This document shows positions 36,528-47,996 of a stretch of DNA of 64,000 nucleotides, piece by piece (within the stretch, counting starts at the first letter, position 1; the number at the start of each line of letters is the position of its first letter). Under the pieces are notes generated by a model, which saw only the letters and a list, made by a program, of their open reading frames with translations, was not told where the DNA came from and searched no databases. Origin of the DNA: Plantago ovata (Eukaryota > Streptophyta > Magnoliopsida > Lamiales > Plantaginaceae); the NCBI GenBank assembly GCA_028274465.1, contig CM051455.1:43665129-43729128 (forward strand), read 5' to 3'. The translations under genes and the position numbers were made by a program.

Positions 36528-37066
36528 GCATCGTTACTGCTCTTATGCGTAGCGTGTGCACTTAAGTAGTAGTATTAGCTAAGATGTCACTACCACTTGT
36601 TTCTGTACTTGTCAACAATGTTCTTGTTCATCACATCAGAGAGCTGAGGAACTTAGTTTTTATCAAGCTTGTTGATTTGCCTGGTTTTCAAGGAATTTGA
36701 ATTTGATGCAGACTTTCCGGAATTACATTAGCAATCTGCTGCTAGCATATTTAGATTCTAGATCAGAGTAGTTATTGAATCATGATTTTGATTATATAGT
36801 TCATAGAAGATTAGCTTATTACTGAGAATAGCATGTCAAGTCAAAATCAAGGAGTATTATATCAGACTAAGCTGCTTAACTGATTAAATTAGGTAATCAA
36901 GCACAATAGTAATATTAGTCTCAGAGAATTTCAAAACTTAGCATCCACTCATACACACATTGCATTATGAGTTATATAAACAACAACTCTGTATGTATAT
37001 GCATGCATGCTACAATATTGTAACAATCTGCAATTCTGCTAAAGCTTCTCAACCAGCCCTGCCGAA
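36528..37066. other. Spacer between epoxide hydrolase and SWEET relic
   Basis: Epoxide hydrolase 3'UTR and the promoter segment of a SWEET gene, collinear with 41234-41808. The duplicated part shares ATGCATGCATGCTACAATAT about 60 bases before the SWEET ATG. Confidence 0.6.
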
Positions 37067-37195
37067 ATGGTGAAACCTGACGTAATAATCAGAATCATCG
37101 GTATGCAATTGAATCATTTTACGAATTTAACTGCTATGTTCACGATTTTATGCCTGATATATTCTTTCTCAGCAATTGTTGCTTTACAGGCAATG
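37067..37195 (+). pseudogene. SWEET relic, first exon only
   Basis: ATG at 37067 opens a 34-base exon (MVKPDVIIRIIG) with donor at 37101. It differs from exon 1 of the SWEET gene at 41809 mainly in R for G at residue 9. The intron and acceptor CTTTACAG (to 37189) are conserved, but after GCAATG the sequence diverges (AAAAGCAG) and no other SWEET exon follows. Homology ends where the NLR side begins, so this is a truncated duplicate whose remainder is missing. Confidence 0.8.
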
Positions 37196-37596
37196 AAAAG
37201 CAGAATTTCCATAGTAAACTATGCAACATATATCCGCGAATTACGATAAGTCAGCTAAGCACATTGCTCGTTACAGCTTGCAATCAAGATTAGAGACATC
37301 AGGCATAATGGCTCACAGGTTGATGGTTTGGAGTTGGACTTGGAGATGCTTAATTAATTCGTTTAACAATTTGATTCAAAATTAAACAATACAATACAGT
37401 CTGGACCAATTGTTTGCCTGCTAACCCTGATAATAAATTAGTACTACTGTCTCTTTATTATATGTACATGTATTGAACCTCACTACTCACACGCACACAT
37501 ACAGCCTTGAGCCTTCCAACTTCTCTGCTTCTTCAATTGCTATCTAAATATAGCCAAAGTGTACACCCTTCCTGTTCCTTGACTGATCCCACTAAA

Positions 37597-40219
37597 ATGG
37601 CCTATGCTTCTCTAGTTATTGTTAGCAAAGTAATTGACCAAATCCTGCCCAACGATCACCACTACAGTTCCATTTGTACCAAAAACCAAATCACTTCTTT
37701 ACGTGAAAAAGTTGTTCGCTTCCAGGAATTTTTTGAACACATCTCCAGGAGCCCCCACTACTCCTTGGAGATTGATGAACTTGAAAGTCGAATCAGAGAT
37801 GCTGCCTACAAAATGGAGGACATGCTCGAGTCTATCCTGATTTGGTCTTTCGCTCAACAAGATGAACCTGATCAAGTTGATTTGCAATTATCAGCTCTAC
37901 CAACAGCACCTGAATTCGCCAGTTGCCTTGAAGAAGTCGACCTCCTTTTGGCAGAGGCAATGGAGATGAGGAAGAAGATTCCTGATAATAAAGTTATATC
38001 AGGAACTTCCATTTATGCTCATAATATTGCTACGACAAGCCCAAGTTCGTCAAGTGGGCCACCCAGAGCCTCCAACACCAATGTGGGACTTGATGATGCT
38101 TTGACTCAAATATTGGGTCGGCTCACCAGAGGACAGCCAACGCTGCAGGTCATTCCAATCACTGGTATGGGTGGAATCGGAAAGACCACTCTAGCTAGAG
38201 CTGTCTATGATCATCCAGGGATCAAACAACGCTTTGATCTTGTATTGTGAGCAACTGTGTCTCAGGATTATGATATTCGAGGTATTCTGCGAGCCCTAAG
38301 TCCTGAAAACACGGGTACAATTGTGAGTGTTCACCAAAGATTAATAGGCCGAAGGTATCTTATCATTCTTGATGACGTGTGGGATGCAAAAGTGTGGGAT
38401 GGCGTTAGAAATGCATTTCCAGATGATAAAAAAGGCAGCCGTGTCGTCTTAACCACAAGGTTGTCAAACGTTGCCAAATACGCAGTTGGCTCTTCCAGTA
38501 CCCCTGTACACCAAATGCAGTTCCTAAATGACGAGCAGAGTTGGGATCTGTTACGAGAAACAGCGTACGGGCACAACAAATCTGATTGTCCACGTGAATT
38601 CGAAGATATTGGAAGAAAGATTTCAAGAAACTGCAAAGGGCTCCCACTAGCTCTTGCAGTCACTGGAGCCTGGAGGTTTCCTCAAATTCAACAATACCAA
38701 ACATTACTGGGAAGAAGTTGCCAAAAGTACAACTGCGGAAGCAGCTGCTAACAATGAATCCTTACTTGGAGTTGTTTCTCTGAGTTACGCAAACTTGCCT
38801 CCCCACCTAAAAGCATGCTTCTTGTACTTTGGGACGTTTCAAGAAGACAGAGAGATCCCGACAAAGGAACTTGTGAGGCTATGGTGTGCAGAAGGGTTCT
38901 TGAAACCAAGAGAATCGAAAACAGTGGAAGAGGTCGCGGAGGAATGCTTGGAAGAATTGGTAGACAGAAATCTTGTTCTGGTCAAGGAGAAGAGGTACAA
39001 CGGGAAAATCAAATCATCGAGCATTCACGATGTCTTGAGGGATTTGAGCTTAAGACAAGCTCGTAAAGAGAAGTTTCTTCATTATCATGAGACCAGGGGC
39101 AAGGGAGTCACTTCTCGAATAATCATAAATGATCAACAACGCAGAGTAAGTTTCAATGAATACGAATCTGGCTTTAGCATTTTGTTTGATTCACTTGTCC
39201 GCACTCTTCGAAATTATATGTACATGGATTATGATATACAGTCAATCAGTGCACATATTAAGTTACTCAGGGTATTGGAAGGAGTAGTCATACGGGATGA
39301 TTCTTCTCTCAGAATTCTGTTTAGGCTGACGAATTTAAGGTACCTTGCACTTCGAACTATATTAATGCCTCCAGAATCTTTTTCCAAGTTAAGGAATCTT
39401 GAAACACTTATTGTTAATAGTGTTGATTCTCCAAGCAAGTTTTTACCATTGAAAATCTGGAAGATGCCACGCCTGCGACATCTTTTCTTCCCAGCTGGAG
39501 GTGCCTTATTGCCGCCATTTCCGGACCAGATCGATTCCAGCATTGAGCCTTCGTCTCTTCAAACTATTTCGGGTTTATTAAATTTTAATTTCACCCCATG
39601 TGTCATTGAATACTTGCAGACTAGTCTAAAGAAACTGAAAGTCGAGTATGATGGACAGTCCATACATGTCTCTGATAAAGAGTTTGGCCTCGACAATCTT
39701 GTTAATCTAGACCATCTTGAAGATCTTAGAGTCGATGGTGACTACAATGACCCCAGAATGACGACGAACATTGGTTTCCCTCGCAATCTTAAGAAATTAA
39801 GATTGAGAGGAACAAAACTTCCTTGGGAAAAGATGACATTGATAGGTGATTCGTTGGAACATCTTGAAGTGCTCAAACTGGATATACACTCATTTGTAGG
39901 CAACGTGTGGGAACCGACTGAAGGAGGGTTTCCTCAACTCAAGTACCTGAAGATGTCATGGTTATATCAGTTGGAAGAATGGAGAGCTGAAAGCACACAT
40001 TTTCCATCCCTTGAGAAGCTTGTTATATTGCATTGTGAAAAGCTGAAAGAAGTTCCAGGTGAAATTGGAGACATTGATACCCTACAAAAGTTGATTCTGC
40101 AAAATTCCAGTGCCGATGCTGAAGAATCGGTGAGAAGAATTCAGGTGGAACAAGAGAGAGTTAGTAATGATACACTCCAAGTTTTTATTTTATCTAAAGA
40201 TGAGAAATTGCCCAGGTAG
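37597..40219 (+). pseudogene. CC-NBS-LRR (R1-type NLR) with one stop and one frameshift
   Basis: A single-exon NLR immune receptor of the R1/late-blight type. The start is placed at ATG 37597 (MAYASLVIVSKVIDQIL), which fits the family better than the in-frame ATG at 37507. Order: coiled-coil region (LESRIRDAAYKMEDMLESIL), P-loop GMGGIGKTT (38164), kinase-2 LIILDDVW (38359), RNBS-B GSRVVLTTRLSNVA, GLPLALAV (about 38637), RNBS-D FLYFGTFQED, an MHD-like IHDVLRDLSL, and LRRs to 40219. Two defects: TGA at 38248-38250, at the position of a usual Trp in WATVSQD, and a shift to the next frame near 38665 just after GLPLAL. Everything else is open, 521 residues in the last part. Sequencing error or recent death both fit. 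It lies between the two copies of the segmental duplication. Confidence 0.88.
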
Positions 40220-40567
40220 ATAGATTTGATTGATGGTGATGATGTAAATTACCCAACGTTTTGAGATTCTTTGTTTTTCTCTTTTGGTGTTACTGATTTA
40301 GCATTTACTCTGTGATATGATGTGTCCATTATGAATTTCATTGTTGTGTAATTATGCTTTTGTGTATGCTGTTCAGAAGAAAGGAGGAAAATGTCATTTA
40401 TTTGTATTTATGTTTTTAAAAGAATTATGTTTGATTTGTACTTTTGAAAAGTGCTATTTAGATTCTTGTAATCAAACAAAACAAAGGTGGGGTGTATGAA
40501 GTAAAATTACATATGGCCTATTGCATAGAGAAAGAGTTGAAGCTGACAAATTATAACTTCATAGACT

Positions 40568-41233
40568 GGGGAAAATGGAAGCAGAAATCGCAGAGTATGA
40601 ACCCGAAGCAGTGATCAAGAAAATTCTTACAGAACGATCATTGGATCTCCCTCGCTTGCCAAAAGAGAATCCTTTAGGTTACAAGTTACAACATCAATGA
40701 CATCGAATTACCCCCTTGGTTTACTGGAAAAGACCTGAAATTTTATGCTACCAACTATGACGAAACTGGCTTCACTGGAGGGCTTAACTATTACCGTGCT
40801 CTTGTTCTCTACCCATTTTTAAATGCAGCAGTACTTTTCCGCCTTTCATGTATGGTGCATGTAAAGTTTGTTCACATACTTCTCGCATGAGGATGTGAAT
40901 GAATTACGACTAACATTTATTAAACCTGGTAAAAGTAGCAAGTCCAGACTATATTGAACTGGTGTTCTGTTATGGCTATAACAAGGCAGGTTGAGAGCTG
41001 ACCGCACCATGGGCAGGGGAAAAAATCGCAGTTCCAATTAAATTCTTGGTATGTGATCTTGACATGGTGTACAATACTCCTGGAGTGAAGGAATATGTGC
41101 ATGGAGGCGAGTTCAAGAACGATGTGAAATGAGGGATGAATGTATTGTGATAGAGGACGCTGGACATTTCATCAATCAAGAACGAGCTCAGGAAGTTAAC
41201 GCTCATGTACTCGACTTCATTCAGAAATTCTGA
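40568..41233 (+). pseudogene. Epoxide hydrolase exons 2-3, broken duplicate
   Basis: Corresponds to exons 2 and 3 of the intact gene at 34121. The nucleophile exon (exon 1) is absent. A small indel near 40682 (TTACAAGTTACAACATCAATGA) shifts the frame into a stop. The exon 3 start has a changed junction (GGCAGGTTGAGAGC), and GATGTGAAATGAGGG near 41121 adds a stop and loses bases. The end (GHFINQERAQEVNAHVLDFI) is still readable, so the copy is fairly recent. It is not expected to be functional. Confidence 0.88.
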
Positions 41234-41941
41234 GTATTATTCCTGCTCTTATGCGTAGCATGTGCACCTAAGTAGTACTATTAGCTAAGATGTTACTACC
41301 ACTTAGTTTATGTAATTGTCAACAATGTTCTTGTTCATCTGATGATCAGAGAGCTGAGGAACTTGGTTTTTATCAAGCATTCAAGCTTGTCCATTAACCC
41401 GGTTTTCAAGGAATTTGAATTTGACGCAGACTTTTTGGAAATACATTAGAAATCTGCTGCTAGCATATTTAGATTCTAGATCAGAGTAGTTGTTGAATCA
41501 TGATTTAGATTATAGTTCAGTGTGGTGATTATATCATGGCAGATAAGTCCAATTGCTAACTTATTACTGAGAATAGCATGTCAAGTCAAAATCAAGCATT
41601 ATATGAGACTAAGCTGCTTAACTGATTAAATTAGGTAATCAAGCACAATAGTAATATTAGTCCCAGAGAATTCCAAAACTTAGCATCCAGTCATACACAC
41701 ATTGCATTATGAGTTATATAAACAACAACTCTGTGTGTATATGCATGCATGCTACAATATTGTAACAATCTGCTCTTCTGCTAAAGCTTCTCAACCAGCC
41801 CTGCCGAAATGGTGAAACCTGACGTCATAATCGGAATCATTGGTATGCAATTGAATCATTTTACGCATTTAACTGCTTTGTTCTAAGACGATTTTACGCC
41901 TGATATATTCTTTCTCAACAATTGCTGCTTTACAGGCAATG
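40568..41941 (+). repeat. Segmental duplication, copy 2
   Basis: Collinear with 35862-37195. It begins at GGGGAAAATGGAAGCAGAAA after an unrelated junction (TTATAACTTCATAGACT) and runs into the complete SWEET gene at 41809. Here the epoxide hydrolase part is broken and the SWEET part is intact, the reverse of copy 1. Confidence 0.85.
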
Positions 41942-43085
41942 TTGTCTCAATACTAAGTTTTGCCTCATCAGTGTAAGCACAAGTTTCATAGTACTATATA
42001 CATAATAGTACCTCAGTTTGATTTTTCAGAAATAACTTGTACAAAGTCATAAATAAAATGGCCTAATCTCACATTTCAGAGGGACGTTCAAGGAAATCGT
42101 GGCCAAGAAGTCTGCAGAGAACTACAAGGGAGTTCCCTACATAACAACACTCGTAAGCACAAGCATGTGGACATTTTACGGGATCCTTGATCCTGACGAT
42201 GGGGTGCTTATAATCACCGTTAACACCGTTGGAATGGCCTTTCAAGTTGCCTATATCATTCTTTTCCTCTTATATTCCACCAAGGAGGGCAAGGTAACAT
42301 TTTTCAGCAACTTGATTTATTTTATAAGGATAAAATTATTTTCGCGACAAAATAGTACTAAAAAGCTATCTATTTTTCCATCAGGTTAAGTATTTCGGTT
42401 TTCTCTTGTTAGACATGATCTTCATCGGGATGGTGGTTGCTATAACTCTTTCAGCGTTCCATGGAGGTTCAAGGCGAATGTTCATTGGAGTTCTATGTGC
42501 AACTTTTACCATAGGAATGTATGCCGCGCCTCTTGCAGCTGTGGTAACTCCATCAAACTAGTACTACTGACACTATGAACTGATTTTGAACTGGTCCAAC
42601 CATTCTGTTTTGGTGATGATTTCTTTTTTTTTTCTCATTGATTCGACAGAGGAGGGTGATTCGAACAGAGAGCGTTCACTACATGCCGTTTTTCCTGTCA
42701 TTTTCCCTGTTCGTAAATGCTGGAGTTTGGTTTACATTCGCGCTGCTTCTCAAAGACTACTACATTCTAGTAAGCTTTGTTTCTCAGTTCTCATACTGGA
42801 ACATGTCTTTCTTCTCTGTTTCATCATACTGAGTGACTTAATTGGTTATATATTTGAATTGATCAGGTACCAAATGGAGTTGGAATAGTTTTAGGCTCAT
42901 TCCAGCTTATAATCTATTTCATGTACAAGAACAAATCGCCTCCCTCAAAGTCGCTGGAGACACTAGCAGAAGAAGAAGAGGAATCGATAGATGGGTCCAA
43001 GAACATCAAGAAAACGGAAGATCTTGAAGAGGGAAAGGAGTGTCATAGTCAGATAGATGGTGTTGTTTTGGTGGATGTCAAATAA
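41809..43085 (+). CDS. SWEET16/17: SWEET sugar transporter (clade IV, SWEET16/17-like) A
   Basis: Seven-helix bidirectional sugar uniporter with two MtN3/saliva repeats. Clade IV members sit in the vacuole membrane and move fructose and glucose. Exons 41809-41842, 41936-41972, 42080-42293, 42385-42543, 42650-42769, 42867-43085 join to 783 bases, 260 residues. Repeat 1: residues about 5-95 (VPYITTLVSTSMWTFYGIL, ITVNTVGM). Repeat 2: about 100-215 (IGMYAAPLAAV, VHYMPFFLSF, VPNGVGIVLGS). The pocket Trp and Asn residues (MWTFYG, TVN, GVW, VPN) are kept. The cytosolic tail is long and acidic (LAEEEEESIDGS). Exon phases equal those of the other three SWEET genes here. Its 5' flank lies in the segmental duplication. 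Clade is inferred from memory of OsSWEET16 and AtSWEET17. Confidence 0.92.
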
Positions 43086-45530
43086 TTAATCTCCAGTAGT
43101 CCAGTGCATGCAGTTGTTCGATCTGTATGCAGATAGAAAAATTTAGCTATCAAGTTGTCACATTTAGCAATAGCAGTTTGTTTCAACTTTCTCTTTGGAG
43201 GGTCATGTATTTTTAAACAAAATTGCCAAAAACAAATTTCTAGAACTGTCTTTCTTTTTCATGATATGAATACATAGGTTTTTGGTCAAGAATCAAATAT
43301 GGCAATCCTATTTTCTTTGTGGGGTACTACTTAACTTAGCATCTTAATAATTTTAAGATGGTGTTATTTATACTATAATAATAATTATGATATCTTCTTA
43401 TGAAAAAAGACATTTTATTAACTTAAACGTCAATTTTGTTAATACAATGTATTTTTTGTCAATCTTATTAATAAACCTCTGAAGATCTCTTGTAATATGA
43501 ACAGAAAACATGGTGCCCAAATAATCTTGAATAGAAAAAAAATAAAAATTGTGATTAGACATGATTAAGCTATTCACCTGAAGATCTGATACAACAACTT
43601 ACTTTCAACTCATTTGCTCAACTTTTTCTGTCTTTAAGAGAGTACCGAAACTTCTTGCTATCCCCTTCATTATAATCCATGTGCAAATGTAACAAAAGGT
43701 ATGTGGATGATGTTATGAATATATATCTTGAAAGGAAACTTGTTCACGATGTGCGGAATGAACTTTGGGGTCAACAAGGATCTCATTGGATGCAATACTT
43801 GGGGCTCATGGTCATGGGTGATGGTCAACCTATTGGGTTAAATAGAACATTTTTACTTGAGTTGTGCACAAATTTTGCTCAGCTAAATAATTTTTAAATG
43901 TATTAAATGTCCAAAAAACAACAAGTGTTTCAGAAGAAGCAAGGTTTATGATTTATCTGTCATCCGTGCATTGTGCAACATGAACACATGATGAACTATC
44001 TTGTTAACTTCACAATTTGGCAACTATTCTATTAAAAACAACAACATATCTTAGTTTTTTCTTACTTTATTGTTTCTCATTAAACTGCACGCTAATTCTT
44101 ACAGACAATGTTTTGTGATACGGATGGAGTAAAAAAATGCATATGTTTTGTGATACGGATAAAATGCACGCTAATTCTAACAGACAATGTTTTGTGATAC
44201 GGATAGAGTAAAAAATACGCATGTGTTTTGTAATATGGATGGAGTAAAAAAAACGCATATGTTTTGTGATATGGATGGAGTAAAAAAAAACACTCACAAA
44301 TTCTAGTATTTATATTATTGAGTATTATCATGTTAAAGATGATACAAGATCAACATTGTTTGACTATCTCTATAATCCTTTTACAAAAGCCGAGATTAAT
44401 TTTTTATTATTTACTTTTATTCATATATATGTTGGAACATGTGAATGAAAATGTGTAGGTACATAATGCAATGCACTGCGGGTGTATTATATTTACAGAT
44501 TATTTCATACATATTTGTTATTTGTTAATTAAGAACTCTAAATATATATTTACAAGCTGATGTGCACAGTGCACGAGCTTTGAAGTTGGAAAGTTTACTC
44601 AATTTATCCTACATATTGCAGAAACTCATTGTAAACAGAAGGTTTAGTGAAATCATCATCAGCATGCCGAACTAGCACTTGGTGTTAAAATTGTATTGGT
44701 AACTCTCTCGATCGAGAACACTTTACGCGGGGCACCGGGTGCAAATTCTAACCAGATTTGTACATGGACTTGTGACCAAAATTTATGGTTTAAAGTTGAT
44801 TTTATTTTATTTGACTTGATCATATATAATAATTTTATTTGATACAAATATTAATAAGGTAACTTATAAGGTGATTGATTTGAAAAGTTACTCTAAGGTT
44901 CTACCTTATCAATTCGTTCAGACAGACACACAAGTAAAATTTATAAGCCGGCTTAGGCAATAGTTGTCAAGGACCTCAAGATTGATATAAGATGAATTAA
45001 TTTCGATCTCCTTCACGAGCTCAAACTTAATAAAAATGTGTAGAATTAATCCAATTATATTAAATTCTATCAAATATAATACCAGCAGCTCCATGGCAAA
45101 ACATCTAAGAACTTTTATATTATTTCCTAGCTCGTCATCAAAATTGCGTTCAAATTAATTTTACTTAGACGTACACGTACAAGTTAATAACTCTTGTAAT
45201 ACGACCAAATTTGATTCCGCAGTGCCAAAGTATAGGATATACAAACGTGAGAGAATCCATTTTTCTAACTTTTGTTTACACATAAATCAAGTAAGCAGCC
45301 ACTTTCCGTCGAATTGAGTGAAATGATCAATAATACTCTGCTACGTTTCCACCAATCTTGATTTACTTTGAGTAGTACCCAAAATGTCGTTTAATCTGTT
45401 TTTTTTTTTTCTTTCTAGGACTCAACAACATAGAGTACTTAACAAAATTAATATATAGGCCTTCTTGATCAACAACCTGTCCTCATAACATTATATTCAA
45501 AATCTATCTGGTTATGCTTATATTAGCTAC
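43086..45530. other. Spacer between SWEET A and SWEET B
   Basis: AT-rich with no gene recognised. The open frame 43679-43897 has no identifiable domain. 44095-44295 holds a tandem repeat listed separately. The last 200 bases before 45531 are presumably the SWEET B promoter, with no clear TATA box chosen. Confidence 0.4.
44095..44298 (+). repeat. Tandem repeat built from a Stowaway-like end
   Basis: The unit GTTTTGTGATACGGATGGAG with TAAAAAA and ACGCATAT recurs five times with small changes, period 35-60. A longer unit (CACGCTAATTCT, ACAGACAAT) is repeated twice. GATACGGATGGAGTA is like the end of a Stowaway MITE, so the array looks like a multiplied element end. Minus-strand open frames with FYSIHITKHMR repeats come from it. 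Confidence 0.7.
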
Positions 45531-46896
45531 ATGGTTAAACCATACTTCATTGTTGGCATCTTAGGTAATTAAAACTAGTTGTTCTTCACTATCTCTTCAA
45601 TTGATCTGTTTCTCATCTATTGTACTATTGTTTCACATGAAACAGGCAATGTCATCTCCCTTCTGCTGTGTGCCTGTCCAATGTAAGCTCAATTCTAACG
45701 ACGTGATTCTGCTAAATACGTAGTATTATTTCTTTTAGTCCTTTCGTGTAGTCTGAACTTCGGTTTCTAAATTGTAGAGGGACTTTCTGGGAACTGGCGA
45801 GTTCAAAGTCAAGTGAGAACTTTAATGCTGTCCCATATATAGCTCAGCTATTGTGCAAGACGTTGTGGACGTTCTATGGAATTCTTGATGTGAACGGCTT
45901 TCTGATTATAACAGTGAATTCTGTTGGAGTGGTTTCGCAACTTATTTTCATTAGCATATATGTCATCTATGCACCTCCTGATATGAAGGTAGGCCACAGA
46001 TTTATTATCCATCGCTTTAGTGATTTACTGTCGTTTCTGAACTCATGACGTAAAACCAGGTTAAGACACTGGCCTTGTTGAGCTTTGTGAACATAGCTGT
46101 TCCTGGATCAGTTATGGTTGCTAGTCTGTTCGCACTTGATGGAGATGCACGAGGAACGTTTCTTGGAGCCTTCTGTGCTGCTGTCACTGTTGCAATGTAT
46201 GCTGCACCGTTTTCTATTATTGTAAGTGACTCCAACATTGCGCGTGTATCAGGAAGCCTATTTCTCATTCGCGTTCAGTTTTATCCCCATATTTGTACTT
46301 TTAATTTGGCTCTTGTTGTATCAGGTAAGTGTTGTGAAGACGAAGAGTGTGGAGAACATGCCGTTCCTCCTGTCATTTTTCCTTCTCCTCAATGCTGCAG
46401 CCTGGTTTACATTCGGGGTTCTCCTCAGAGACTATTTTGTTGTCGTAAGTCCAACTTCATTCCATGTTAATAATGCATAACAATTAACAACAGTCACTTT
46501 ACACCTTGAGGCAATATTAGATTGGCCTAATTCCTGCAGGTCATCAGCTGATCTGTTTCCTTTTCTTGATTATTCGTTACGTTGATTTAGGTGCCAAATG
46601 CACTTGGAGTGGCATCTGGTTCAGCACAAATTTTGATCTACCTATTTTACAACACAGCGACGACGCCTCAAGTGGATACATTACATACTGTGGTAGAAGA
46701 ACGCTCACTTGAAAATTTAGCAGTTGATGTGATGCATACCTCAATTGAAATGCCAAAACATAACATCATCACAGAAAATATTGAAGAGGAAGTGAGATAT
46801 AGAAGAAGCTCAAGCCTTCCAGCACCAACTCTTGACAGGCTATACTCGCTTCGAAGAGTAATGAGAACGCCATCGTCTTATATTTTGGTCCCTTGA
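45531..46896 (+). CDS. SWEET16/17: SWEET sugar transporter (clade IV, SWEET16/17-like) B
   Basis: Exons 45531-45564, 45646-45682, 45778-45988, 46060-46221, 46325-46444, 46591-46896 join to 870 bases, 289 residues. MtN3 repeats: [40 protein letters not shown] in the first half; [46 protein letters not shown] in the second. Exon 5 starts [10 protein letters not shown], directly after a CAG that is followed by GTAAG, so a cryptic donor-like sequence sits on the exon's first bases. The C-terminal tail is the longest of the four, about 75 residues, basic and Ser-rich at its end ([19 protein letters not shown]), a tail type seen in rice SWEET16. The gene appears intact. Confidence 0.9.
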
Positions 46897-47996
46897 TCAT
46901 CAGGATATATAGAAGACAGAATCACGCTCTATGTGCCAGTTTTGACAGATAGAAAGTTCATAATATAGATTATATTGCAAATTTGCAATGAATGTAAATA
47001 GTAATGGTGAATTGAAAATAAAAATGAAACAAGAAGTTACATACAGAGAAGCATGCATTAGGAACATGTCCGCGTCGATTTAGGCTTAATATTCTGGAAA
47101 AAGGCACAGACCAAGTAGCTAACATAGGTTAGGAATATGAACTTTCAATACGGCAATGATTATTGATCATGTGCAATAATGCATGTTTGCATGCATATAG
47201 ACTATAATGATCAACTAACTTAAAGTAGAACATGACTTTCACAATCACAACTACAGCTTCGACTTGAAGTTGTCGAAGCAATTCAAGGAGAATGGAGTTT
47301 GGGGGTGTGCGATTCATTTGATTAAATTGAGTTGATTAGGCGGGTCGAGGTGATAGGTGAGAGATGATGTATCTTAAGAGTCTTTCTCAATGTAGTTGTG
47401 GAGCCCACATGGAGCGGTGAGAGGTATTTTCATGAGTCGCATTAGTGGAAAATAGTGAATTTGTAAAAGATGAAGAATCGAGATAACAAGTTATCCGATT
47501 TGGTCCATACAAGTCCTTAATTGTACTGAAGATAAACAATCAGAGTCAGAGTGTAGTGTAGACTGTAGAGCGTAAGTCTATCTCGGTTTATGGAATGTTT
47601 AGGTACGTATAAGTGTATTTCAACTACAAAAGACATGATAGTGAGGCCCACTAGCTATCGCAAATATACTTCCACGGTTACACCTAACATGAAATAAATC
47701 GTCAAATTTCATACCCAGCCAGAAGGAAATTAGTTATCTGCCCCAATCAATCTATCACATTTGGGACAACTAAGACTAAAAAGGTGATGAACTTGGACTT
47801 TGTCCAAACTCCAAAAGAACAAAAAAGGCACACCAAACTTGTTACTACAGTACTATGACCAAACTTGTTAAAGCTCTGGCTATTTAGTTCTGCCCATTCT
47901 CCGCATATGGCTACTATCTGTTCCTCTCTTTTGCACATTTATAATCAACAGTTTGGTTCTCTTCAATTCTTGATTAATAGATAGTTCAACATAACA
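46897..47996. other. Spacer between SWEET B and SWEET C
   Basis: AT-rich spacer with no recognised gene. The minus frames 47129-47317 and 47747-47938 carry no domain. Confidence 0.4.

Larger units (their letters stand above)
35862..37195 (+). repeat. Segmental duplication, copy 1 (EH 3' part + SWEET exon 1)
   Basis: From GGGAAAATGGAAGCAGAAAT (about 35862) to the SWEET second-exon acceptor region (GCTTTACAGGCAATG, about 37195) this segment matches 40568-41941. Exons, introns and flank are in the same order, with small indels. Copy 1 keeps the epoxide hydrolase part intact and has only the first SWEET exon. Confidence 0.85.

Noticed and set aside
38331-38663. Minus-strand frames inside the NLR
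   Set aside because: Opposite conserved NLR motifs; composition only.
43679-43897. 72-residue plus frame between SWEET A and B
   Set aside because: YVDD occurs in it, which could suggest reverse transcriptase, but no flanking RT motif is present.
44067-44331. Minus-strand frames with repeated FYSIHITKHMR
   Set aside because: Produced by the tandem repeat at 44095-44298.
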